A stretch of 64,000 nucleotides of DNA from a bacterium (GTDB taxonomy: Bacteria > Patescibacteriota > Gracilibacteria > UBA4473), in the NCBI GenBank assembly GCA_009995455.1, contig JAACPJ010000001.1, positions 276,991 to 340,990 on the forward strand. Direction: 5' to 3'. Positions 55,135 to 63,998 of the stretch are shown one piece after another; the first letter of the stretch is position 1, and each line of letters starts with the position of its first letter. A program made the position numbers and the translations under genes. The notes beneath the pieces are model-generated. The model searched no databases and was not told the origin of the DNA. It worked only from the letters and a program-made list of their open reading frames with translations.

Positions 55135-55209
55135 GGCTTTTTTGTGCGGTTATTTCTGCCAAACAGACATCAGTTGAATGATGATAATATAAGCTTGGGT
55201 TTCTTGGTG

Positions 55210-55238
55210 TTGTAAAAAGGTTTAATATTTGGTATAAT
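55210..55238 (+). promoter_or_regulatory. Promoter of the small DUF4282-like membrane protein gene
   Basis: TTGTAA (55210-55215), 17 bases, and a perfect TATAAT (55233-55238). The predicted leader to the ATG at 55260 is about 15 bases. Confidence 0.65.
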
Positions 55239-55259
55239 ACACTGAAATAAATACATATT

Positions 55260-55571
55260 ATGACCGATCAAGTAACGGCCGCAGCACCAAAAGTTGAAGC
55301 ACTCGAAAAAGCCAAAGTCGAAGTTGAGCGATATCCCGCCATGCAATTTGTGGTTAAATTTTCAAAATTAGTGGCCACCGTCATTGCCGTTCTTTTTCTG
55401 CTTTTTGCTTTAATGTCCATCATAACCGGCATTTTTAATGAAGATGCGAGCTTTTTATGGGGACTGGTTAATGCTGGATTCTATATTTTAGTTGGAGGGG
55501 TCCTGATTGGTCTTATAAAAGGAATGGGGGAAGCCTTTGAAGTTTTGCTTGATTTAGAGAAGCGAAAATAG
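55260..55571 (+). CDS. Small two-helix membrane protein (DUF4282-like)
   Basis: 103 residues. A cytoplasmic N-terminal third is followed by two hydrophobic helices (LVATVIAVLFLLFALMSIIT and LVNAGFYILVGGVLIGLIKG). FEVLLDLEKRK ends the protein. It resembles DUF4282 proteins of unknown function. It is divergent from rpsJ and has its own promoter and terminator. Confidence 0.6.
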   Translation: MTDQVTAAAPKVEALEKAKVEVERYPAMQFVVKFSKLVATVIAVLFLLFALMSIITGIFNEDASFLWGLVNAGFYILVGGVLIGLIKGMGEAFEVLLDLEKRK

Positions 55572-55591
55572 TTCTCGGTTTAAGTTGTACT

Positions 55592-55616
55592 AAAAAAACG
55601 CCTTAAGGCGTTTTTT
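55592..55616. terminator. Bidirectional terminator
   Basis: AAAAAAACGCC-TTAA-GGCGTTTTTT between two convergent genes. Confidence 0.85.
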
Positions 55617-55634
55617 GGGGCTTAAATTTTGTTT

Positions 55635-56015
55635 TTAAGCTTTGGTTTTTGATAATTCTTTTATGCTCCAGTGTAAAAAAATAAGCAGAATCAGGCTTAA
55701 AACAAATTCACTGAAAGGCTCCGATTGTTGTAAAATTGCCGTATAGAGGTCTTTGAGTTCCACAATGGCGTAAATCCCGAAAGCTAGAAAAATCCAATTT
55801 AAATTATTTTTAATGCCGTAAACTATGTAGCCTAAGGTGACGAACGAAATAATGCTTAGGCCAAGCGTTGGATTATAGCCGGACTTGCCAATGACAAAAA
55901 GCGCTGCCAGAAAAGGGGCCAAGTTCATAAGGAAATGCACGAGTATCACATATTTTGCGGCTTTTAGTGAGTCGTACTTTGATTTGTCGGTGGTGTTAAT
56001 TTTAGTTTTATTCAT
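55635..56015 (-). CDS. Small membrane protein, about four helices
   Basis: 126 residues with four hydrophobic segments (YVILVHFLMNLAPFLAALFV, LGLSIISFVTLGYIVYGI, WIFLAFGIYAIVELKDLY and FVLSLILLIFLHWSI). No family is recognised. It is downstream of tuf on the same strand but beyond a strong terminator, so it is probably transcribed separately. Confidence 0.6.
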   Translation of the reverse strand: MNKTKINTTDKSKYDSLKAAKYVILVHFLMNLAPFLAALFVIGKSGYNPTLGLSIISFVTLGYIVYGIKNNLNWIFLAFGIYAIVELKDLYTAILQQSEPFSEFVLSLILLIFLHWSIKELSKTKA

Positions 56016-56051
56016 TTAGTTTCTAGTTTAATGCCAAATAATATTTATGGC

Positions 56052-56081
56052 AAAAAAAGACCCCGCATTGCGGGGTCTTTT
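56052..56081. terminator. Terminator after tuf
   Basis: AAAAAAAGACCCCGCA-TTG-CGGGGTCTTTT. Read leftward it has a seven-T tract, ending the tuf transcript. Confidence 0.88.
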
Positions 56082-56126
56082 AGATTTATTGATCTCTGCT
56101 ATTGCAGATATATCTGATATTAAGCC

Positions 56127-57320
56127 TTACTTAAGGATTTTAGTGATTACACCAGCTCCAACGGTTCGTCCTCCTTCACGAATCGCGAATCGAGTACCAG
56201 CGTTAAGGGCGATTGGTTTTCCGAGTAATACTTTGAATTTTGCATTATCACCAGGCATTACCATTTCAACTCCGTCTGGAAGAATAATTTCTCCAGTAAC
56301 ATCCGTAGTTCGAATGAAGAATTGTGGTTTGTAACCTTTGAAGAAAGGCGTGTGTCGTCCTCCTTCTTCTTTTTTAAGAACGTATACTTCAGCTTCGGCT
56401 TCAGTATGTGGGGTAATAGTTTTTGGTTTAGCCATAACTTGACCACGTTCGATATCATCTCGTTCAATCCCTCGTAGTAGTAGACCAGCATTATCACCGG
56501 CTTCACCACGTTCAAGTTGTTTTCGGAACATTTCTACTCCGGTAACCGTTGTCGTAACGGTATCTTTAAGACCTACGATTTCAATAGTGTCCCCAACGTT
56601 GATCGCACCTTGTTCAATACGTCCAGTAGCTACTGTACCTCGACCTTTGATTGAGAATACATCTTCAACTGGCATCAAGAAATCTTTATCAGTTTCTCGT
56701 TTAGGTTGTGGAATTTCAGAATCAAGAGCGTTTAATAGCTCAAGAACTTTGTCTCCCCATTCTCCACCTGGTTCTTCAAGTGCTTTAAGAGCTGAACCGT
56801 GAACGATAACAGCGTTGTCACCATCGTAATCTCGTTTAGATAGTTCCTCTCGGATTTCCATTTCAACCAGTTCGATCATTTCAGCGTCGTCTACCATGTC
56901 ACATTTGTTTAAGAACACGACAATCTTGTCTACACCTACTTGTTTAGCGAGTAAGATGTGTTCTTTTGTTTGTGGCATTGGACCATCTGTTGCAGCACAA
57001 ACGAGGATGGCTCCGTCCATTTGAGCGGCACCAGTAATCATGTTTTTAACGTAATCTGCATGCCCAGGACAATCTACGTGAGCGTAGTGACGAGCTTCAG
57101 TTTCGTATTCTTGGTGAGAAGTTGAGATAGTAATACCTCGAGCTTTTTCTTCAGGAGCGTTATCGATTTGGTCGAAAGCTACTGATTTGTTACCAGCAAG
57201 TCCTGGGTAACGGTTATGGGCTACAGCTGTAATAGCAGCTGTCAAAGTCGTTTTACCATGATCGACGTGACCAATGGTCCCCACATTTACATGGGGCTTA
57301 TTTCGTTCAAATTTTGTCAT
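56127..57320 (-). CDS. tuf: Elongation factor Tu
   Basis: 397 residues. EF-Tu carries aminoacyl-tRNA to the ribosome with GTP. G1 [11 protein letters not shown]3 [13 protein letters not shown]4 NKCDM, and the C-terminal [34 protein letters not shown] (split: [26 protein letters not shown]). It lies upstream of rpsJ, as tuf does in classical str-S10 order, but with an intervening terminator, two small genes and a separate rpsJ promoter. Confidence 0.97.
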   Translation of the reverse strand: MTKFERNKPHVNVGTIGHVDHGKTTLTAAITAVAHNRYPGLAGNKSVAFDQIDNAPEEKARGITISTSHQEYETEARHYAHVDCPGHADYVKNMITGAAQMDGAILVCAATDGPMPQTKEHILLAKQVGVDKIVVFLNKCDMVDDAEMIELVEMEIREELSKRDYDGDNAVIVHGSALKALEEPGGEWGDKVLELLNALDSEIPQPKRETDKDFLMPVEDVFSIKGRGTVATGRIEQGAINVGDTIEIVGLKDTVTTTVTGVEMFRKQLERGEAGDNAGLLLRGIERDDIERGQVMAKPKTITPHTEAEAEVYVLKKEEGGRHTPFFKGYKPQFFIRTTDVTGEIILPDGVEMVMPGDNAKFKVLLGKPIALNAGTRFAIREGGRTVGAGVITKILK

Positions 57321-57379
57321 CGTAAGATGTGGGTTAGAAAGTAGAAAATTTGATATTCTTGATAGATTTTACCGCCACG

Positions 57380-57407
57380 ATACTAGAAACCAAGAGTTTT
57401 TTGTCAA
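57380..57407 (-). promoter_or_regulatory. Promoter of tuf
   Basis: Minus strand: perfect TTGACA (57407-57402), 16 bases, TAGTAT (57385-57380). The predicted leader is about 53 bases, the longest of the protein-coding leaders measured here except that of rplP. Confidence 0.7.
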
Positions 57408-57508
57408 AATTATTTATCAAGACTGCATTGCCGTGGTTTAAAAGCATATTCTAGTTGGACTATTAAGTAGTTGATACAGGGCTAAACAGAAATTAAGGCT
57501 TTAAGTTA

Positions 57509-57909
57509 ATGTCAGAGTTTGTGAGGGTAAGCGAAATTAAAATAAAAGGAATGTTACGAAAAAGTCTGCCTTTACGGAGCCGCCAAAACCTAACACCTTG
57601 TTTAGAGTCGATGTGGTAGCCCGAAATATTGAGCGAAATGGAACGGCTGTTTATGGAGGTGGCGTAGTAGGATTTTCAAATGTTGGATCTAACATCGGGA
57701 CTCATGCTCGATTTATAGACGGTGATAGCCGTTCAATTTGCGATGTTTTTAGAACGCCATCCACACCAAATATTCGTTTATTTGTGAGTGCACAGGCTTC
57801 GGCCACATTTGATAAGATTTATCTTCGTGAAGTAATTGGAAATGCCTCTGTTAGCAATAATAATGATTGTGATATTTCCGACGGAATTGTGCTGGGGAGT
57901 GATGATTAA
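57509..57909 (+). pseudogene. Possible frameshifted small gene, C-terminal part 57598-57909
   Basis: The open frame from TTG 57598 encodes 103 beta-rich residues (FRVDVVARNIERNGTAVYGG, then ASATFDKIYLREVIGN). In the same frame no ATG precedes it back to the TAA at 57538. In another frame an ATG at 57509 gives MSEFVRVSEIKIKGMLRK before stopping at 57621. A single-base change near the A-run at 57558-57563 would fuse them into about 130 residues. It could equally be a fragment of a larger lost gene. I do not recognise the family. Confidence 0.4.
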
Positions 57910-57916
57910 AGAATGA

Positions 57917-59731
57917 TTATTCCCATTCAATGGTGCCTGGTGGTTTGCTAGTCACATCTAGAAACACCGCACTAATAGAATCATCTTTCAAAATTTCGGC
58001 GGTCACTTTTTCAAAGAATTCCCAAGGAAGTTTTCCGACCGTCGCGCTCATCGCATCTATCGAATCAATGGGTCTCAAAATGACCGATTCTTCTCCCGTA
58101 TTGTTGAAACTTAAAGGGGCCAGTACCACTGGGAATTGCCAGACGTCATTATAGACGCCCATTTCGTGCATGGTTGTCGTCACAATGTGATCGGCTCTTT
58201 GTAAGCGTGCTACTCGTTCAAGATTAATATCCGCCTTTAAGACTTTCGTACTTTCGATCCGGCCTTTATAATTATGCCCTAAAGCTTTTACGCAGCGGTT
58301 AATATCTGGGTAATGGTTGATCAATTTCGTCGATAGGCTTTCTAGTTCCGCCAAGTCATTTTCTGCCACTGTAAGCATGCCTGGGTGCTTGTAGGTTCTA
58401 AAATCTCCTTGTACCCCAACCGACTTAAGCGGCAGAACGTCAAACGGTTTTTTATTTCGTTGTAAGGAAAAAGATTTTTCATCCCGATGTGTAGATTCTT
58501 CGGTAAGTTCACCAGAACATAAAATTCTAACTCCTAAACCAGGACCTGGAAAAGGATGTCGCCATACGAGTTCATGTGGAAGTCCCATCAGTTCACCAAG
58601 GGCTCTAACTTCGTCTTTATATAAATCAGCGAGTGGTTCAATGACTAAACCCGCATCGATCATTTTTTGAATTTCTGGCACTCGATTATGGTGCGTTTTT
58701 ATAGTGGCCGCATTTTTAGTTCCGCCAGTTTCAATAGTATCAGGATAGATAGTTCCTTGCGCGAGCACGGTGTTTTCATCTAACTGATGAGTTTTGAAAA
58801 AGGCTCGTTGTACTTCAAGGAAAGTGTTACCAATAATTTCTCGTTTTTTCTCCGGGTCATAAACTCCGGCTAAATTGCCAAGAAATCTATCGGCTTCATC
58901 CATAACCGTTAAGCGCGCTCCAATATCAGTGATTGCTTTTTCAACGTAATCTCGTTCGTCTTGGCGCAGTAAACCGGTATCAACAAATAATCCTTGCACG
59001 CGATCAGCACCCAAAATTTTTGAAAGTAAGGCAAAAGCCACCGTAGAATCTACGCCACCAGAAACAAAGAGCACGACGTGCTTGTCACCGATTTCTTTTT
59101 TTAAACTGGCTTGGTGTTCTTCGTAAAATTTTTCAATGGTCCAGTCTCGGTTTACCTCACAGATATCGAGAAAATTTTTGAGTAATTGGCTTCCATGCTG
59201 AGAGTGAGTTACCTCTGGATGAAACTGGATACCAAACAATTTTTTGGTTTCGTTCCAAACCGCCGCGTTGTGGCACAAATCAGTGCTGGCACAACCGTCA
59301 AACCCTTTACCGAGTTCCGAGACTTCGTCACCATGACTCATCCAGAAAGGCGATGTTTTTGGAATATCTTTAAAAAGCGGGCAGTGTCCATCGTGGGTTA
59401 AATCGGCGCGCCCAAATTCTTTCCCTGAATCTTTACCCGGAATGACTTTTCCGCCCAAAGCTTGGTTTAAGAATTGGTGACCGTAACAAATGCCGAGAAC
59501 GGGGATGCCCAGTTCAAAAATGGCTGTATCACAACTAGCGCTGCCTTCATCATAAACACTCTGCGGGCCGCCTGATAAAATAATTCCTTTAATCATTTCA
59601 TCTTGAAAGAAGCTTAAATCGACTTCATCTGGTTGGTGAATTTCGGCTAAAACTTGCTCGCGCCGAATGCGGCTGGCAATTAAATGGGCGTATTGACCAC
59701 CGAAATCGAGAATAATTACTTTCTGGTGCAT
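57917..59731 (-). CDS. guaA: GMP synthase, long form
   Basis: Converts XMP to GMP with glutamine and ATP. The glutaminase domain has GICYGHQFLNQ (catalytic Cys about residue 83) and FGIQFHPEVTHS (His and Glu, about 170). The ATP-pyrophosphatase motif is FVSGGVDSTVAFALL. The C-terminal dimerisation part ends FLDVTSKPPGTIEWE. At 604 residues it is about 80 longer than the usual 525. The extra lies after VRILCSGEL, with LPLKSVGVQGDFRTYKHP and a further segment before the helix RLQRADHIV. This arrangement recalls the longer eukaryote-type enzymes. Confidence 0.95.
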   Translation of the reverse strand: MHQKVIILDFGGQYAHLIASRIRREQVLAEIHQPDEVDLSFFQDEMIKGIILSGGPQSVYDEGSASCDTAIFELGIPVLGICYGHQFLNQALGGKVIPGKDSGKEFGRADLTHDGHCPLFKDIPKTSPFWMSHGDEVSELGKGFDGCASTDLCHNAAVWNETKKLFGIQFHPEVTHSQHGSQLLKNFLDICEVNRDWTIEKFYEEHQASLKKEIGDKHVVLFVSGGVDSTVAFALLSKILGADRVQGLFVDTGLLRQDERDYVEKAITDIGARLTVMDEADRFLGNLAGVYDPEKKREIIGNTFLEVQRAFFKTHQLDENTVLAQGTIYPDTIETGGTKNAATIKTHHNRVPEIQKMIDAGLVIEPLADLYKDEVRALGELMGLPHELVWRHPFPGPGLGVRILCSGELTEESTHRDEKSFSLQRNKKPFDVLPLKSVGVQGDFRTYKHPGMLTVAENDLAELESLSTKLINHYPDINRCVKALGHNYKGRIESTKVLKADINLERVARLQRADHIVTTTMHEMGVYNDVWQFPVVLAPLSFNNTGEESVILRPIDSIDAMSATVGKLPWEFFEKVTAEILKDDSISAVFLDVTSKPPGTIEWE

Positions 59732-59758
59732 GAATTAAGGTTAGCAACTTTTAAAATT

Positions 59759-59786
59759 TTGAAAAGATGCCTTTGCTATTTATAAT
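59759..59786 (+). promoter_or_regulatory. Promoter with a predicted leaderless start
   Basis: TTGAAA (59759-59764), 16 bases, perfect TATAAT (59781-59786). Transcription would start at about 59793, at the ATG of 59794. Confidence 0.65.
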
Positions 59787-59793
59787 TATTGGC

Positions 59794-59964
59794 ATGACAC
59801 CCTTTAGAAAAATTGAACTTGAGACTGGTGAGCCTTCTTTAGGCCCAGGAGAGAATTTGCCGGGGCCTAAAAAACTTAGTCAGCAAAAGCCAAGACCGTT
59901 TGATTCGGCTTCTGCTCAAGTGCCAGCCGCGGTAGAAATGGTTTTAAATCCAAAAGAAAAGTAA
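59794..59964 (+). CDS. Small hypothetical protein, 56 aa
   Basis: MTPFRKIELETGEPSLGPGE, then PGPKKLSQQKPRPFDSA: Pro- and Gly-rich, probably disordered. The promoter TATAAT sits eight bases upstream, so translation from 59767 is unlikely. No family recognised. Confidence 0.5.
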   Translation: MTPFRKIELETGEPSLGPGENLPGPKKLSQQKPRPFDSASAQVPAAVEMVLNPKEK

Positions 59965-59989
59965 GTTAGTAGCGTCGTATAGCTATGGA

Positions 59990-60041
59990 TTTGATTTAAA
60001 TTGTGAAAGTTTTATTTTGTGTTTGATTTAAATTATCAAAC
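59990..60041 (+). promoter_or_regulatory. Direct and inverted repeats before a small gene
   Basis: TTTGATTTAAATT occurs at 59990-60002 and 60022-60034. The second copy lies in an inverted repeat GTTTGAT/ATCAAAC (60021-60041) that ends at the ATG. It could be an operator; no regulator is known. Confidence 0.3.
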
Positions 60042-60305
60042 ATGGGATCAGAACAACCGCCACAAACACTTGAAGAAGAAGTCGAAGCCTATAGAAAAAA
60101 AGGCTTTGAGGCTGAAATCGTAAACGGTGAAATTCATGTGACTTTGGGAAGAAAACGCTCAAAAGAAGTTGTAGAGACAACTGGTGCGAATGTTTCGATG
60201 GTCCTGGCGCCTTCGGGGTTGCCCGCGGTAAAAAAAGGCGTGTTACTGCATCCAGGAACTTTAGTATTCGATGAAACGGTTAGGTCTATGAAAGGCCGAA
60301 GCTAA
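60042..60305 (+). CDS. Small hypothetical protein, 87 aa
   Basis: LEEEVEAYRKKGFEAEIVNGEIHVTL, then SMVLAPSGLPAVKKGVLLHPGT: mixed alpha/beta, no signal. Unrecognised. The 3' end overlaps the convergent ribD by 20 bases. Confidence 0.5.
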   Translation: MGSEQPPQTLEEEVEAYRKKGFEAEIVNGEIHVTLGRKRSKEVVETTGANVSMVLAPSGLPAVKKGVLLHPGTLVFDETVRSMKGRS

Positions 60306-61293
60306 TTTGAATATCATTCCCAATTGTCTGCGTCATTCGTAATTGAAATTGGTTTAAATTTACTTCTTTGGTGAAGCTCGGTTTGGCGGTATCACCACAA
60401 AATATTGGCGCTGTAAAAATTTCAATTTGATCGATCAAATTAGCTTCAAGTAAGGAGGAATTCAGCTGTCCGCCGCATTCGGTCAAAATAGAGCCAATTT
60501 TTTTTCCCTGGCAAAAGGGGATTAAAGCTTCTAAATCTTCTATTAAAAATACCTCACGATTTTGAGTTTTATAAATGGCGGCTTCTTTGGGAATGGTTCT
60601 TTTACCGACGACAATTATGTCAGGCGAACTTGGTGCGTAATCTAGCCCTGAGCAGAATCGAACATCAAGCCGAGGATTATCTTCTAAAATAGTTTCTGTA
60701 CTGGTTAGAAGCACTTGGTGGCTAGCTCTGAAGTTATGAACCAAAGACTGCACTTTTTTTCCCGTGATGGTACGGGCTCCGGATTTGTAGTCTTTTAAGG
60801 CTGGGGTTATTTTTCCGTCTAAGCTTTGGGCTACTTTAAGGGTGATAAAGGGTTTTTGCTGGGTTATCCAGGTTTTAAACCAAGGGTTTAGTTTTTCGTG
60901 ATGAGCCGAATTTAAGACTTGCACTTTGATGCCGGCGGCTTCAAGTTGAGCCACTCCTTGCCCTGGAAAATGAGGATCAAGCGCGCCGACAATGACGGCT
61001 TCTGGTTTTAGTTTTATAAGTAAATCAGAACAAGCCGACGTTTTTTTATGGGCACATTTAACACAGGGTTCAAGCGTGATAAAAACTTTGGACCGTTTTA
61101 AGTCTGGGGCTTCAAAATCTTTCAGCGCATTTACCTCAGCGTGGGCTTCGCCAAATTTTTGGTGTGCGCCGTGAGCTATAATTTTGCCGTCTTGAGTGAC
61201 AAGACAACCAACCCGCGGGTTGCTTTTAGTTTGGTGCGGATCAACCCTGGCGGCTAGTTCTGCCGCCAGATTAATATATTTAAAGGCTTCCAT
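60286..61293 (-). CDS. ribD: Riboflavin biosynthesis deaminase/reductase RibD
   Basis: 335 residues. RibD carries out two steps from GTP-derived pyrimidine to ribitylaminouracil phosphate. The N-terminal cytidine-deaminase-like domain has SNPRVGCLV, HAEVNAL (zinc ligand and catalytic Glu) and LEPCVKCAHKKTSACSDLL. In typical RibD the second zinc motif is PCSHHGRTPPC; here the cysteine spacing is altered and an extra CVKC occurs. The reductase domain has FITLKVAQSLDGKI, LTECGGQLNSSLL and IFTAPIFCGD. No other rib gene is here. Its start is three bases after the PBP stop. Confidence 0.9.
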   Translation of the reverse strand: MEAFKYINLAAELAARVDPHQTKSNPRVGCLVTQDGKIIAHGAHQKFGEAHAEVNALKDFEAPDLKRSKVFITLEPCVKCAHKKTSACSDLLIKLKPEAVIVGALDPHFPGQGVAQLEAAGIKVQVLNSAHHEKLNPWFKTWITQQKPFITLKVAQSLDGKITPALKDYKSGARTITGKKVQSLVHNFRASHQVLLTSTETILEDNPRLDVRFCSGLDYAPSSPDIIVVGKRTIPKEAAIYKTQNREVFLIEDLEALIPFCQGKKIGSILTECGGQLNSSLLEANLIDQIEIFTAPIFCGDTAKPSFTKEVNLNQFQLRMTQTIGNDIQISFGLS

Positions 61294-61295
61294 GA

Positions 61296-63998
61296 TTAGT
61301 ATCGAGCAATATCGGTATCAGCTTTTTGGAATTCTGTTTCCCCTTCAGGTTTAACATAAAGTTCAATATCGACATTTCCTTTAATGCCTGTGGCGGGAAC
61401 AAAAATGTATTTGTATTTACTTAAATCTGACCAGGTTTCTTGATACAGAATTTTTTCTGGTTGAGAAACCACGACTTGAGCTTCGTCTAAAGCTTCAAAA
61501 TTTGGCAGCATCAAGCTGACCGATAAGGTTCGGAAGTTTTTATCCACTTCGCTGATGTTTGGGAGTTCGGCTTCTGAAAAGGATTCACGCGTTACATTTA
61601 TTGGAATTGATTTTTCGGTTTTCAGTCCAGATTTATTAGCCGCTTTTATGTTTAGCGTACGTCTTCCCATTGTATTGCCTGTGTTGAAATTCATAACATA
61701 CGGCGCATTGTTTTTGAAACCTAAGCTTTGGTTGTCAAGAAAGAACTCAACCGTTTCAATTTCAGATCCGGCCACTTGGGCTACGATTTGAGCTTCTGAA
61801 TCAAGGGCTAAACTTTGATTAGCTAAAGGGCCTAAGAAAATAATCTCTGGTGGACCATTATAGCCGTCACCGCTACTGGTTGGATTATTAGAATTTGTGT
61901 TGGTGCTTGAAGCGCTCACGGTCACTGAAACGGTGTCTTGAGCGGAACGGAAATCATCACTTGAAGCCACCGCTTTAATGGTGTGCGTTGTGCCCAGTCC
62001 GGCATTGGCTGGGATTCGGAATTTACCGGCATATGGAGCCCGAACGGCTTTATAAATTAATCGGTCATCCCAGAAATAAGAGACTTCAGCGAGGTCAACG
62101 TCTCGATCAATATTAACCGTCACTTCAATTTCACCGCTGTTAACAAAAACGGTTGGGGAGGTGATTTGGAAACTGAAATCACCGCTGGTTCCCTCTGGAT
62201 TGTTTTCATCTTCCAAAGGCGTACTCATGATCTGAGTCCAATCGGCTTTAGTTCCAGTGAGTTCGGCTAAATTCTCTAGTTGTCTCCATCGTCGTTGTAG
62301 GTTTACTGGTAGATCGGCTATAAACTCGACAGGAACTCGCCAACCCGCGTCAGTTTCGGCGTCAGGATTTTCTTCTTCAACTACTTTTTCAGGATCCATA
62401 ATCGCGCCCAAGCTGTTCATAAAAATAGGGTGATTTCGAATCCATTCTTGAACTGGAGCCATCCAGGCTGGATCATTTTTAAGCGAAGCCAATGGAATGT
62501 AATTGATTTCTCTAACGGCAAAATCAGGGGTTTCGTCGGTCGCATCTTCGCCGGTAAAAATATTAATCTTTTTGCTAGAAGCATCGTTATCCATTTCTGT
62601 TGGCAATGAATAGCTTGGGTAAACTTCGGTAATTCTAAGGTGTGCTGGGGTTTGCTCGGTCGCTCGTTTACCCGTTAATCGGTTGATTTCTACTGTCACC
62701 AAAGGGGTTGGTTCGGTGTATTTTTTATCTGGATTAGCCCCATTTTCCACCAAAATTTTGTGAGCTTCATCCATAAAGTTTTTCCAAACCGGAGCGGCAA
62801 CTGTCAACCCAGTGGCTCCAGATTTCATGGGCTTACCACGATTATTACCCACCCAAACACCCGCCACTAAGTGAGGCGTAAATCCAATCGTCCATGAGTC
62901 ACCAGGAACCGTTAAGAATTTACGATTCCCGTCTGATTCTGGCTGATCCGCGTTAAAGGTTGGATTTGGAATGACACGGTTTGAAGTTCCAGTTTTGGCA
63001 CCACTGTTAAAGTTTGGTGCGAGTTCTAAAAAAGTATTCCAAGAAAATCCTTCGGTCGTAGGACGAGATTTTTCGTCGGTTAAAACATTTCGCACTAAAG
63101 CAGCAATTTGTGGGTCCAGCCCTTCTCGTTTGTTGGCATCTGGGTCAATTTTCTCAAGCACTTGTCCGGCGGCATTTCTTATTTCTAAAATAGCCACAGG
63201 ATCGTGAATACTACCGTCACCAGCAAAAGCCTGGAAAGAAGCGATATGCGCCAACGGTTGCACTTCAGCGACGCCAATTCCAATGGCAACTCCGTGTCTA
63301 TCGGCATCGCCTTCGTAGGGAATGTTCAGTTTAGCGGTTAATTCAAGCACTTTTTCAGCGGTTGATAGCGCCGCCATTTTAATGGCTGGAATATTTAAAC
63401 TTTGATTCAAAGCTTTACGTATTGAAACGGGACCTTGAAATTTCTCATTAAAATTTTGTGGTGTGTAGCCAGCACCAAAGTCGGTTTCAACATCAAACAC
63501 TACGGTGGCTGGAGCGTAACCGGCCATGAAGGCCGCGGCGTAGACTAACGGTTTAAAACTAGACCCTGGTTGTCGACTGGAGGTTAAGACGTCCACTTGT
63601 CCGTCGGCTTCGGCGTTGAACCAATCTTTGCCTCCAATATAAGCCAAAATTTCACCATTATCAGGATTAATAGCTGCCATGGCAACATTCTCAGCACCAT
63701 ATACATTCGCGTAGCCTTCGGTTTTAATTTTTACCGTTTCTTCTGCTTGAGCTTGAATATCTGGATCTAAAGTAGTGTAAATTTGTAAGCCCCCTTGGCT
63801 TAAAAATTCTTGACCGTATTTGTTCTCTACTTGTTCCCGAACGTAAAATACAAAGTGCGGCGCGTTAATATCGGTCGCTCCACGTTTGAATTCAATTGAA
63901 TTTCCTTCACTCCAGGCTTGGTAGAACTGATTTGGGGTAATCATTTCTAAATCCAACATTCGTTGTAAAACCAAGTCTTTACGACCTTTTTTGTAGAC
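61296..63998 (-). CDS. Class A-type penicillin-binding protein (N-terminus outside window)
   Basis: About 900 residues within the window; the frame runs off the right edge (preceding codons read VYKKGRKD). The transpeptidase domain has SSRQPGSSFKPLVY (SxxK, catalytic Ser), SLN (SxN motif) and GAKTGTSN (KTG). The preceding region EFLSQGGLQIYTTLDPDIQ is typical of class A PBPs between glycosyltransferase and transpeptidase. The C-terminal extension has Ig-like or fibronectin-like parts (ITSPTVFVNSGEIEVTV, IIFLGPLANQSLALDSEAQI). It probably makes and cross-links peptidoglycan. The glycosyltransferase domain lies off the edge. Confidence 0.92.
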   Translation of the reverse strand, partial: VYKKGRKDLVLQRMLDLEMITPNQFYQAWSEGNSIEFKRGATDINAPHFVFYVREQVENKYGQEFLSQGGLQIYTTLDPDIQAQAEETVKIKTEGYANVYGAENVAMAAINPDNGEILAYIGGKDWFNAEADGQVDVLTSSRQPGSSFKPLVYAAAFMAGYAPATVVFDVETDFGAGYTPQNFNEKFQGPVSIRKALNQSLNIPAIKMAALSTAEKVLELTAKLNIPYEGDADRHGVAIGIGVAEVQPLAHIASFQAFAGDGSIHDPVAILEIRNAAGQVLEKIDPDANKREGLDPQIAALVRNVLTDEKSRPTTEGFSWNTFLELAPNFNSGAKTGTSNRVIPNPTFNADQPESDGNRKFLTVPGDSWTIGFTPHLVAGVWVGNNRGKPMKSGATGLTVAAPVWKNFMDEAHKILVENGANPDKKYTEPTPLVTVEINRLTGKRATEQTPAHLRITEVYPSYSLPTEMDNDASSKKINIFTGEDATDETPDFAVREINYIPLASLKNDPAWMAPVQEWIRNHPIFMNSLGAIMDPEKVVEEENPDAETDAGWRVPVEFIADLPVNLQRRWRQLENLAELTGTKADWTQIMSTPLEDENNPEGTSGDFSFQITSPTVFVNSGEIEVTVNIDRDVDLAEVSYFWDDRLIYKAVRAPYAGKFRIPANAGLGTTHTIKAVASSDDFRSAQDTVSVTVSASSTNTNSNNPTSSGDGYNGPPEIIFLGPLANQSLALDSEAQIVAQVAGSEIETVEFFLDNQSLGFKNNAPYVMNFNTGNTMGRRTLNIKAANKSGLKTEKSIPINVTRESFSEAELPNISEVDKNFRTLSVSLMLPNFEALDEAQVVVSQPEKILYQETWSDLSKYKYIFVPATGIKGNVDIELYVKPEGETEFQKADTDIARY

